Positions 1 through 5,852 of a stretch of DNA of 5,852 nt are shown here, in pieces (position 1 is the stretch's first letter; every line of letters begins with the position of its first letter). This stretch comes from Anaerolineae bacterium (GTDB taxonomy: Bacteria; Chloroflexota; Anaerolineae; Anaerolineales; Villigracilaceae), in the NCBI GenBank assembly GCA_003141915.1, contig PLNY01000375.1:1-5852 (forward strand). The letters are read 5' to 3'. The position numbers were made by a program, and so were the translations under genes. A model generated the notes under the pieces. That model worked only from the letters and a program-made list of their open reading frames with translations, made no database searches and was not told where the DNA came from.

Positions 1-815
1 ACTTCCTTGGTTTGTGGCACCCAAGTGTAAATCGTGGGAGCGTTCATTGTGATCGTTTCAAATTGAGAAGATTGATTAAGGTAAACGTTCAAAAGGTCTG
101 AAATTGGTCTGCCTGCGATCCAGGATGGAACCAAGGATAGTAATAAAACGAAAGGAATTAAAAGGAGTTCCTTCCAGTTCAATATTTTTCTTAAGAAAAG
201 CGCAAACAGTACAGGCGCCAAGAAGATCGCCTGCAATTTAAACGATAATGCAATCCCGTAGGCAAACATGGACAGCCAGTTTTTGCGGGCAATTAGAAAA
301 TATATACAGGCTGCGATAGCGGCAGTATAAATACTGTCATCTTGACCCCAGTAGGCGCTATTTAAAATAACCGTTGGAGCAAACAGAACCGCCAGCGCTG
401 CTAGTGACGGCAACATGGAACTTGCGCTTTTAATCTTGACTATTCGATAAACATAGTAACTACAGACAAAGTCGCAAATCAACCCTGGAATTTTTACTCC
501 AATTAACGATGACATACCCGGATTAATTCGGATCAACAAATATAAAAGATAGAGATACGGCGGGCTGTACGTTGAAAAGTTAGTGGCAAATGCGGAGAAA
601 CCGTTTGACTTGATGAAGTTATACCAGTGACTGACTTTTCCTATATAATCCGGGGATTTGTATCCGAGTAGACTATAGCGAATTAGAATGGCTAAAATAA
701 TTCCAGCCGCGATGACAAGCACGTTGAAGTAATCAACTTCCTTAAATCTTTCCATTTGTTTTTGAAAATTGCTTGCTTTAATTTTATTGAAAAAGAAAAG
801 AAAGATTTTGTTCAT
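1..815 (-). CDS. Membrane mannosyltransferase-like protein (GT-C, Gpi18-like), 3' end missing
   Basis: Reading the minus strand from the ATG at 815 gives an open frame of about 271 codons with no stop before the left edge, so the C-terminus is missing. The product is a multi-spanning membrane protein. After a charged cytoplasmic N-terminus come hydrophobic segments near residues 30-46, 84-95, 134-150, 161-175, 180-207 and 214-229. Seen motifs are SPDY near residue 55 with its aspartate in the first outer loop, NSAYWGQDDS near residues 151-160, and TMNAPTIYTW near 255-264. The YWGQDD and NAP-x-x-Y-x-W patterns are typical of mannosyltransferases related to Gpi18, which take the sugar from a polyprenyl-phosphate donor. 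An in-frame ATG at 851 would add 12 residues (MPDFPTRRYEQF). Neither start has a strong ribosome-binding site; I prefer 815. The frame is open back to about 905. Sampled 60-base lines are 28-47% GC, lower than the genes to the right. Substrate and acceptor are unknown. Confidence 0.8.
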   Translation of the reverse strand, partial: MNKIFLFFFNKIKASNFQKQMERFKEVDYFNVLVIAAGIILAILIRYSLLGYKSPDYIGKVSHWYNFIKSNGFSAFATNFSTYSPPYLYLLYLLIRINPGMSSLIGVKIPGLICDFVCSYYVYRIVKIKSASSMLPSLAALAVLFAPTVILNSAYWGQDDSIYTAAIAACIYFLIARKNWLSMFAYGIALSFKLQAIFLAPVLFALFLRKILNWKELLLIPFVLLLSLVPSWIAGRPISDLLNVYLNQSSQFETITMNAPTIYTWVPQTKE

Positions 816-903
816 GAATTGCTCATATCTTCGTGTTGGAAAGTCTGGCATATAAGAGCTGTTTTTTGTTCTGCCGATTCTATCAGTTCTTCTGCGGTTT
901 CTC

Positions 904-913
904 TATTATAATT
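904..913. promoter_or_regulatory. Overlapping divergent -10 boxes (candidate)
   Basis: The palindrome ATTATAAT at 905-912 contains a perfect TATAAT on the plus strand (907-912) and a perfect TATAAT on the minus strand (910-905). It lies between two divergent genes. Plus-strand transcription would start near 919, just before the ribosome-binding site of the gene at 932. Minus-strand transcription would start near 898, giving a leader of 47 or 83 nt depending on the start codon. No good -35 hexamer is visible at 16-18 bp on either side; the best minus-strand candidate matches TTGACA at only three positions. The call therefore rests on the -10 boxes and the location. Confidence 0.35.
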
Positions 914-919
914 GACACC

Positions 920-924
920 GGAGG
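920..924 (+). promoter_or_regulatory. Ribosome-binding site that fixes the start at 932
   Basis: GGAGG is followed by a 7-nt spacer and the ATG at 932. This favours that start over the in-frame ATG at 833, whose 33 extra residues are rich in Phe and Cys, lie across the divergent promoter region and are not expected for this fold. It is the only strong Shine-Dalgarno sequence in the four-gene block that follows. Confidence 0.8.
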
Positions 925-931
925 CTTTTTC

Positions 932-1585
932 ATGGAAATTACGTGGTATGGGCATTCCTGTTTTCGTCTCACTGAGCGCAATATGGCAACAGTGGTGACA
1001 GACCCTTATGACAATGCGTCTATCGGATATTTTCCGCTCAAGCTCAAAGCGGATATTGTCACCATCAGCCATGACGCGCCCGGACACAATAATTCGGATG
1101 CGGTCAAAGGCATGTCGCATGTCATCAGCGGGCCGGGCGAGTTTGAGATTGGCGGTGTATTCATTACCGGTGTTCAAACCGACGGTGGCGGCGCAGGTAA
1201 GAAAACCAAAGAGCAAACTCGGAATACGTTGTATGTGTTCGATTATGATGGTCTGACGGTCGCACATCTTGGTGACTTGAAACAGTTGCCGCCTCAGACT
1301 GAAGTCGAAGCTTTGGGGACGGTGAACGTGGCCCTGGTCCCGGTGGGAGGCGGCGGCGGACTCAACGCCGCGAAAGCCGCCGAAGTGATCAGCTTGCTCG
1401 AGCCGAACATCGTGATCCCCATGCACTTCGCCACGCCTGATGTTAGGGTGTCACTTGAATCGCTTAATAAGTTCATCAAGGAAATGGGACTCAGCAAACC
1501 CGAAACACAACCGTCCCTCAAAGTGACGCGCTCCTCTTTGCCTGAAGAGACGCACGTCGTTGTGCTGGATTATCAACGTGAGTGA
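932..1585 (+). CDS. Metallo-beta-lactamase-fold protein (UlaG-like Zn-dependent hydrolase family)
   Basis: A 217-residue soluble protein with no signal peptide, so probably cytoplasmic. Family marks in order are WYGHSCF (residues 5-11), TDPY (23-26), TISHDAPGHN (44-53), GPGEFE (67-72), AHLGD (111-115), VPVGGGGG (136-143) and IPMHF (162-166). This pattern and length fit the short UlaG-like branch of the metallo-beta-lactamase superfamily, COG2220 type. The metal-binding HxHxDH motif is altered. Aligned on HDAPGH, the first and last histidines (H47, H52) are kept, but the second histidine is A49 and the aspartate is G51. D115 and H165 match later ligand positions. The reaction is unknown; the protein may bind one metal or use other ligands. 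The start is set by the GGAGG at 920. The 3' end overlaps the next gene by 8 nt, so the two are probably co-translated. It is the first gene of the likely operon. The family call is firm and the function is not. Confidence 0.9.
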   Translation: MEITWYGHSCFRLTERNMATVVTDPYDNASIGYFPLKLKADIVTISHDAPGHNNSDAVKGMSHVISGPGEFEIGGVFITGVQTDGGGAGKKTKEQTRNTLYVFDYDGLTVAHLGDLKQLPPQTEVEALGTVNVALVPVGGGGGLNAAKAAEVISLLEPNIVIPMHFATPDVRVSLESLNKFIKEMGLSKPETQPSLKVTRSSLPEETHVVVLDYQRE

Positions 1586-1892
1586 ACCTGTGCCTGTTAA
1601 AGTGATTATGACCTGGGATATTGCCGCCGATCACGAGCAGGAATATTTTGAGTTTGTGATCGGTGAATGGGTGCCGGGCGTGCAAAGACTTGGTTTTCAG
1701 CCAACGGACGCATGGGCGACGGTTTACGGCTCTTATCCGCAAATTCAAGTTAACATGATTGCAGACAGCGAATCCGCCGCACGCCGCATCTTAAATTCGA
1801 ACGATTGGACCATGCTCCAGGATCGTCTGCTTGCCTTTGTTCGTAATTTTTCTTACAAGGTTGTACCCAACCGCAACGGCTTTCAATTTTAG
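1578..1892 (+). CDS. Conserved-looking small protein of unknown function (104 aa)
   Basis: I do not recognise a characterised family. The GTG at 1578 overlaps the stop of the preceding gene (TGA 1583-1585). This start is chosen over an in-frame TTG at 1560 because the protein then begins just before its first strand, PVKVIMTWDI. No Shine-Dalgarno sequence is visible, so translation probably depends on coupling. The predicted secondary structure is strand (residues 5-15), helix (18-39), strand (44-51), strand (54-62), helix (64-90), strand (91-97). This beta-alpha-beta-beta-alpha-beta order is that of a ferredoxin-like fold, as in dimeric alpha/beta-barrel proteins such as the NIPSNAP or ABM types; that is inference. 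It is rich in tryptophan and tyrosine (W13, W31, W46, W77, Y50). It has no signal peptide or membrane segment and is probably cytoplasmic. Its tight link to the beta-lactamase-fold gene hints at a shared role. The next gene starts 2 nt after its stop. Confidence 0.8.
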   Translation: MSEPVPVKVIMTWDIAADHEQEYFEFVIGEWVPGVQRLGFQPTDAWATVYGSYPQIQVNMIADSESAARRILNSNDWTMLQDRLLAFVRNFSYKVVPNRNGFQF

Positions 1893-1894
1893 AA

Positions 1895-4372
1895 ATGAAA
1901 ACCAACACATCGAACTGGCGATGGTATTTCTTATTTGCGGCTCTCGAAGCGGGAGCCGCTCTCCTTATATTATTCCTGGTGCCGCATGAGGGGAGCAGTT
2001 TTTCCTTGGCGCGGCTCGCGATGTTTGGCATCCTCATTGTGTTTTTTATTTTATGGATTTATTTTTTTGCGCGCCCTCCAAAATTTTTGGATTTTCTCAT
2101 TCGCCCATCTTTTGCGTTAATCTCGGCGCTTCTCGCTTTGACCCTGGGCTGGCTGCTGTTCTTTTTACGATTCCTCGACCCGGAACGTTACCTGCCTTAT
2201 TACCAGCGTCTCAGCCCGCTCTTGTTTTATTTGCTTGTGCTTGCCTTGCAGTCTTCTGTTTTTGTCCTCATTTTGCGTTATGGCTTTCACCGCGATAATC
2301 TGCCTCAATTCAAATCCATTTATAAATCGTCCCTCATGGCGTTTTGCGTTTTACTTTTTGCTTTATGCTTCATCGCAACCACGCATCTTGGATTTACAAA
2401 AGATCCGGCCTATTGGGGCGAACCCGGCGTTCCATTGCTTGGATGGCAAGTGGTCGTTGCGATTCTCATGGGCGCGACAGTGTTGACTCTCGGCTTGCGA
2501 TTTGCCTTTGACCGAGATGACCGGTCGGCAGTCCGAACCGATGTAATCTTTGCAGTTCTCATCTGGTTGGTCGCGGTATGGATTTGGCTTTCTGTTCCAA
2601 TGAACGTCATGCAAAATAGTTTTTATGCGCCGATCACGCCGCCATCCTACCAGCCGTTCCCCAACTCTGATGCATCTTATTACGATTATCACGCTCAGTC
2701 GGTTTTGCTGGGCATGGGGTATCTGGGAGATATCCCCACGCGTCCGCTGTATATTTTGCTTTTGGCGTTATTGCATATTTTATTCGGCCAAAATTATGCC
2801 TTGATATTGGCGGGTCAGTCATGTGTGCTGGCTTTGTTTCCGGTGACGTTATATTTTCTCGGGAAAAAGATTCACAGCCGCGCGGCGGGCGTTTTGATTG
2901 CATTCTTCGCCATCTTTCGCGAGTTGACTACTTTATGGGTTTCCTCCTCCACGCGCGTTTCGGACACACGCACATTGCTGACAGATCTACCCACTGCTTT
3001 GATGATAACGCTTGCATGTTTGTTCGTGATGCGCTGGCTGGAAGACAAAAGCGTCCAGCGCGCCTTGATCGCAGGCGGTGTATTCGGCGTGATGCTGCTT
3101 CTGCGAACGCAGTCCATGATGATTTTGCCTTTCGCACTTTTATTGGGTTTACTTGTGTTCTGGCCTCGCTGGCGCGATGCAGGGAGAATGATTGCGCTGT
3201 TTATTCTCGGCGTTGCAGTAGCCGTCACACCGTGGCTCATTCATAATTATCTGGAGATCGGCAAATTCACTTTTGATGACCCGCGCCAGTTGGCGGTGAT
3301 TTCGAGTCAATACGCGTTAACCGGGAACCTGGACACATCTCAGTTTGATATCCAATCTCAAAACCTCGCTGGAAATCTAATCGCATTTACCTTAAAGAAT
3401 CCCGCTGTGGTATCACAGTTCATTGTCAATCATTTTCTCGCCACGGAAATTGGCGGCGTGCTGGCCCTGCCTTTGATCGAACCCTTTAAGAGTCTCCGAG
3501 CGCCGATTGATATTTACTGGTTCGGATGGGATGGTCATTTGGATTGGTATAATCTTTTGCTGGTTATCTTGTATTTAGCGATAGTTGCGATTGGCCTGGG
3601 TTCGGCTTGGAGACGTCTGCGCTGGCTTGGGCTTGCGCCGTTGATTTTCAGCTTGGGATATGCGCTTGCAAACGGAATCGGTCGTTTCTCCGGCTGGCGG
3701 TATGACCTTCCGGCAGATTGGGTTTGCTATTTTTATTTTGGAATTGGCATTGTGGAAATCTTTTCAGCAATCGCTCTTCTTTTTGGCGCGTCAACTCGAC
3801 GTTTATTTACGAAGATTGAATTAAAACAAAGCAATGCTAAATTAAATCTACAGTTTGCTTTGCCGGTTTTAGTGGGTTTTATATTAATCGGCTCATTGCC
3901 GTGGATCGCGGAACATGCGGTGCCGCCGCATAATCTTATGCTTCCTGAATCAGCCTTAATCGAACAGGCATCCCAAGTGCCAGCTGCGCAAAAAGTAAAT
4001 TTAACTCAAGATCAGTTAAGTCGTTTCGTTGCAGCAAACACGAATCCCAACGCCGAAGTTTTACAAGGCAGACTCTTATATCCTCGTTTCTTTTGGCGCG
4101 GGCAGGGAATCGCGCAGGCTCATCCATCCCCGGCCTATGAGTTCCGTGATTATTCCCGCCTTGGCTTTCTTTTGATGATGACGAATCAGGTCACGCCGTT
4201 TGTTTTTCCAAGCAAAATAGTCCCCTCTAATTTCCCTGATACGGGCGACGCGATTGTTCTTGGCTGTAAACAATTCGATTATATTGAAGCCAGGGTGATA
4301 ATCTTTCCAGCGCAGAATCTGATCTTCCAAAACGATTCGCCCTTTGCAACGTGCGCGAATTACGGCGAATGA
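1895..4372 (+). CDS. Large polytopic membrane protein, GT-C glycosyltransferase-like (PMT/ArnT type)
   Basis: An 825-residue integral membrane protein. About 18 hydrophobic segments can be seen: roughly residues 10-30, 40-58, 72-93, 106-127, 145-163, 183-204, 215-233, 282-297, 300-322, 328-348, 363-380, 387-405, 407-424, 430-449, 550-571, 576-594, 607-630 and 652-670. A soluble tail of about 155 residues (671-825) follows. The first seven segments look like an added N-terminal membrane module. The part from about 215 on resembles GT-C enzymes of the PMT/ArnT type, with an acidic loop SDASYYDY (258-265) right after a membrane segment, where these enzymes keep their catalytic aspartate; D259 and D264 are candidates. 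The likely role is transfer of a sugar from a polyprenyl-phosphate donor to an outer-face acceptor. Donor and acceptor are unknown. The ATG is 2 nt after the previous stop, with no clear Shine-Dalgarno sequence. The stop overlaps the mutY start. The membrane nature is certain; the enzyme class is probable. Confidence 0.8.
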   Translation: MKTNTSNWRWYFLFAALEAGAALLILFLVPHEGSSFSLARLAMFGILIVFFILWIYFFARPPKFLDFLIRPSFALISALLALTLGWLLFFLRFLDPERYLPYYQRLSPLLFYLLVLALQSSVFVLILRYGFHRDNLPQFKSIYKSSLMAFCVLLFALCFIATTHLGFTKDPAYWGEPGVPLLGWQVVVAILMGATVLTLGLRFAFDRDDRSAVRTDVIFAVLIWLVAVWIWLSVPMNVMQNSFYAPITPPSYQPFPNSDASYYDYHAQSVLLGMGYLGDIPTRPLYILLLALLHILFGQNYALILAGQSCVLALFPVTLYFLGKKIHSRAAGVLIAFFAIFRELTTLWVSSSTRVSDTRTLLTDLPTALMITLACLFVMRWLEDKSVQRALIAGGVFGVMLLLRTQSMMILPFALLLGLLVFWPRWRDAGRMIALFILGVAVAVTPWLIHNYLEIGKFTFDDPRQLAVISSQYALTGNLDTSQFDIQSQNLAGNLIAFTLKNPAVVSQFIVNHFLATEIGGVLALPLIEPFKSLRAPIDIYWFGWDGHLDWYNLLLVILYLAIVAIGLGSAWRRLRWLGLAPLIFSLGYALANGIGRFSGWRYDLPADWVCYFYFGIGIVEIFSAIALLFGASTRRLFTKIELKQSNAKLNLQFALPVLVGFILIGSLPWIAEHAVPPHNLMLPESALIEQASQVPAAQKVNLTQDQLSRFVAANTNPNAEVLQGRLLYPRFFWRGQGIAQAHPSPAYEFRDYSRLGFLLMMTNQVTPFVFPSKIVPSNFPDTGDAIVLGCKQFDYIEARVIIFPAQNLIFQNDSPFATCANYGE

Positions 4373-5403
4373 GCACGTTCGCGCGTCGACTATTAGCTTG
4401 GTACCGCCGCAACGCGCGGACTTTCCCTTGGCGCGGCCATCCCGATTCCTACGCCGTCTGGGTCTCCGAAATCATGCTCCAGCAGACTCGCGTGGAAACC
4501 GTCATTCCGTATTTCAACCGCTGGATGGTTCGCTTTCCAACGATCAAAAGATTATCTGAAGCTTCTGAACGAGATATATTGAATTTATGGGAAGGTCTTG
4601 GTTATTATTCCCGCGTCCGCAATTTACATAAAGCCGCAAAAATTGTAATTGAAAAATACGATGGCCAATTGCCGCGTGATTTGGATGCGCTTCGCCAACT
4701 GCCGGGCATCGGACGATATACGGTCGGGGCCATTGCTTCGATGGCGTTCGGCATGGGTGCGCCAACTCTCGATGGAAACATCCGCCGGGTGTTGGCGCGC
4801 GTCTTTGATATCAGCGCGCCCGCTGATTCGTCGTCAGGCGAAAAAGCCTTGTGGGATTTGGCCGCTGAATATTTACCCAAAGGGAAAGCCGGTGATTACA
4901 ACCAAGCTCTGATGGATTTGGGGGCGACGATCTGTCTTCCGAAAAACCCGCATTGTCCAATTTGTCCGGTCATTGAATTGTGTGAAGCCCGCGCGAAGGG
5001 AATTCAAGATCAACGCCCGGTGTTGAAGCCGGCGAAGAAAATTCCGCATTATGTTCTCGCCGCAGCAGTCATCGTGAAGCGCGGACGCGTCCTGCTGGCA
5101 AAGCGGCCGTCGAAAGGGTTGTTAGGCGGATTATGGGAATTTCCAAATGGGAAGGTGGATAGCGATCCAGCTAAAAGGCTATCAAACGTTTTGAGAGCGG
5201 ACTACCAGCTAAAGGTCCGGGGAAATGATGCGTTGGGCGTGATCCACCATGCTTATTCTCATTTCAAGGTGAGCGTACATGTGTTCCAATGCGAATTTGT
5301 CTCGATGCCAAAAAATCAAAATTTGGATTGGGTAAAACTAGGGGATTTGAAAAATTTCCCAATGGGGAAGGTGGACCGCCAAATTGATCAATTATTACAC
5401 TGA
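4369..5403 (+). CDS. mutY: A/G-specific adenine DNA glycosylase MutY
   Basis: MutY removes adenine paired with 8-oxoguanine, preventing G:C to T:A mutations in the base-excision repair (GO) pathway. The protein has 344 residues, close to the usual 350. The N-terminal glycosylase domain carries SEIMLQQTRV with catalytic E34, the helix-hairpin-helix LPGIGRYTVGAI (111-122), and LDGNIRRVLAR (134-144) with D135 at the catalytic aspartate position. Y117 matches the tyrosine seen in the Geobacillus enzyme. Four cysteines, C189-X6-C196-X2-C199-X5-C205, exactly match the [4Fe-4S] spacing of the family. A C-terminal NUDIX-like domain (about 226-344) is expected to read 8-oxoguanine; HAYSHF (294-299) sits at the FSH loop position, with Tyr for Phe. 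The chosen ATG at 4369 forms an ATGA overlap with the preceding stop. An in-frame GTG at 4351 would add six residues that do not look like family sequence. No Shine-Dalgarno sequence is seen, so coupling to the upstream gene is likely. No key residue is missing. Confidence 0.97.
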   Translation: MSTFARRLLAWYRRNARTFPWRGHPDSYAVWVSEIMLQQTRVETVIPYFNRWMVRFPTIKRLSEASERDILNLWEGLGYYSRVRNLHKAAKIVIEKYDGQLPRDLDALRQLPGIGRYTVGAIASMAFGMGAPTLDGNIRRVLARVFDISAPADSSSGEKALWDLAAEYLPKGKAGDYNQALMDLGATICLPKNPHCPICPVIELCEARAKGIQDQRPVLKPAKKIPHYVLAAAVIVKRGRVLLAKRPSKGLLGGLWEFPNGKVDSDPAKRLSNVLRADYQLKVRGNDALGVIHHAYSHFKVSVHVFQCEFVSMPKNQNLDWVKLGDLKNFPMGKVDRQIDQLLH

Positions 5404-5421
5404 CAAATTTGAAAACTCACT

Positions 5422-5453
5422 TTTGCAATGATTCCGTTATACTTATTTGCAAT
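5422..5453 (+). repeat. Short direct repeat upstream of the last gene
   Basis: TTTGCAAT occurs at 5422-5429 and again at 5446-5453, start to start 24 bp apart, in the 68-nt gap between mutY and the next gene. A TATACT hexamer lies between them at 5438-5443 and could be a -10 box, but no -35 is found at normal spacing. The pair might be an operator, or chance in AT-rich DNA. I see no GC-rich hairpin with a T-run after mutY, so no intrinsic terminator is called in this gap. Confidence 0.25.
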
Positions 5454-5458
5454 ATAAA

Positions 5459-5465
5459 AAGGAAG
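5459..5465 (+). promoter_or_regulatory. Ribosome-binding site for the gene at 5472
   Basis: AAGGAAG lies 6 nt before the ATG at 5472. A nearer ATG at 5467 is in another frame and reaches a stop after two codons, so it is not the start. Confidence 0.65.
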
Positions 5466-5471
5466 AATGGG

Positions 5472-5852
5472 ATGACGGCAAAGGCAGTGCACAACCCCAA
5501 AAACGGCGTTCAAATCACAATAGCCTGGATTGGCTTAATTGGCACGGTCATAACAGTAATGGGAACCATTCTCGTGGCAGCGGTTAACAACCGGAAGGTA
5601 ATAAATCAATCCCCTGTTTTGCCGACTCCGGTCGTTTTTGCTTCTCCGGTTGTGCTTCTCCCTCCAGTTTTACTGACCTCGACCGTTATACAGCCTACTC
5701 CAACGAGTGCCGCAGGGGATTATTTGATTCCGGGCCAGGATTGGTCTCGCGATTGCATTGGTCCATCGTGGGTTATTTTTCCGTATGGGATACTTCAGCG
5801 GGATCAAAACGGATGTTTGCAACAACCTTTGCCCGGTATAATTTCAACGCAT
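5472..5852 (+). CDS. Single-pass membrane-anchored extracytoplasmic protein, 3' end missing
   Basis: The frame is open for exactly 127 codons from the ATG at 5472 to the right edge, so the protein is incomplete. Residues 1-13 are polar and basic. Residues 14-38 form one membrane segment, or an uncleaved signal anchor, followed by NNRK. Residues 45-80 are a low-complexity linker rich in Pro, Val, Thr and Ser. From about residue 83 a folded region starts with YLIPGQDWSRDC, containing C95, C115, W91 and W100. The two cysteines could form a disulfide if this part is outside the cell. Basic residues lie on both sides of the membrane segment, so topology is not certain, but linker composition and cysteines favour the outside. 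I do not recognise the domain. A good ribosome-binding site (5459-5465) and the gap after mutY suggest its own transcript, though readthrough from mutY is possible. Confidence 0.75.
   Translation, partial: MTAKAVHNPKNGVQITIAWIGLIGTVITVMGTILVAAVNNRKVINQSPVLPTPVVFASPVVLLPPVLLTSTVIQPTPTSAAGDYLIPGQDWSRDCIGPSWVIFPYGILQRDQNGCLQQPLPGIISTH

Noticed and set aside
833..931. Longer N-terminus for the beta-lactamase-fold protein from ATG 833
   Set aside because: A strong GGAGG sits 7 nt before the ATG at 932, the extension crosses the candidate promoter, and the fold normally begins at MEITWYGHS.
1347..1360. Glycine-codon run (VPVGGGGG) as a possible repeat expansion
   Set aside because: A glycine-rich turn after VPV is expected at this position in the family, and the codons are mixed rather than a simple repeat.
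812..1426. 204-codon minus-strand open frame opposite the beta-lactamase-fold gene
   Set aside because: It is antisense to a gene with clear family motifs, shows no recognisable domain, and its translation looks like an overlap artefact.
2363..2692. 109-codon minus-strand open frame inside the large membrane-protein gene
   Set aside because: It is antisense to a continuous membrane-protein frame and has no coding signature of its own.
2821..3246. 141-codon plus-strand open frame inside the large membrane-protein gene
   Set aside because: It is an alternative frame of the 1895-4372 gene with no ribosome-binding site and no family features.
5382..5393. Perfect palindrome AATTGATCAATT at the end of mutY, considered as a terminator stem
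   Set aside because: It is AT-rich, has no loop, lies within coding sequence and has no following T-run.
5409..5443. TTGAAA (5409-5414) or TTGCAA (5423-5428) with TATACT (5438-5443) as a promoter
   Set aside because: The spacers are 23 and 9 nt, outside the normal 16-18 nt range.

Overview
The window looks like ordinary bacterial chromosome with densely packed genes. The best guess at lineage is Chloroflexota, Anaerolineae-like. That rests on the general look of the proteins (a beta-lactamase-fold protein with an SHDAPGHN motif, a small partner protein, and a large multi-spanning glycosyltransferase with a DLPADWVCYFYFGIG segment). It is recall-based inference, not a database result. There are no RNA genes, insertion sequences, CRISPR arrays or phage genes that I can support.

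Layout. Positions 1-815 hold the 5' part of a minus-strand gene that runs off the left edge. It encodes a multi-spanning membrane glycosyltransferase of the Gpi18-like mannosyltransferase kind (GT-C fold). A short divergent intergenic region (816-931) carries a palindromic AT box that reads as a perfect -10 hexamer on both strands. Four plus-strand genes follow with almost no space between them: a metallo-beta-lactamase-fold protein (932-1585), a 104-residue protein of unknown function (1578-1892), an 825-residue GT-C-like membrane protein (1895-4372), and the adenine DNA glycosylase MutY (4369-5403). Their junctions are an 8-nt overlap, a 2-nt gap and a 4-nt ATGA overlap. Only the first has a clear Shine-Dalgarno sequence, so the block is probably one operon using translational coupling. 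After a 68-nt gap with a short direct repeat, a new gene (5472 to the right edge) starts with a good ribosome-binding site. It encodes a single-pass membrane protein with a proline/valine/threonine-rich linker and the beginning of an outward-facing domain.

How the genes fit together. MutY is a housekeeping repair enzyme that removes adenine mispaired with 8-oxoguanine. The two membrane proteins probably move sugars from lipid-linked donors onto extracytoplasmic acceptors. The metallo-beta-lactamase-fold protein and its small partner have no function that can be assigned from sequence alone. No single pathway links the four operon genes, so sharing a transcript may simply reflect conserved gene order. 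I see no convincing new multi-gene system here. The points most worth a second look are the metal-site changes in the beta-lactamase-fold protein, the unknown 104-residue protein, the coupling of mutY to a membrane glycosyltransferase gene, and the truncated surface protein at the right edge.
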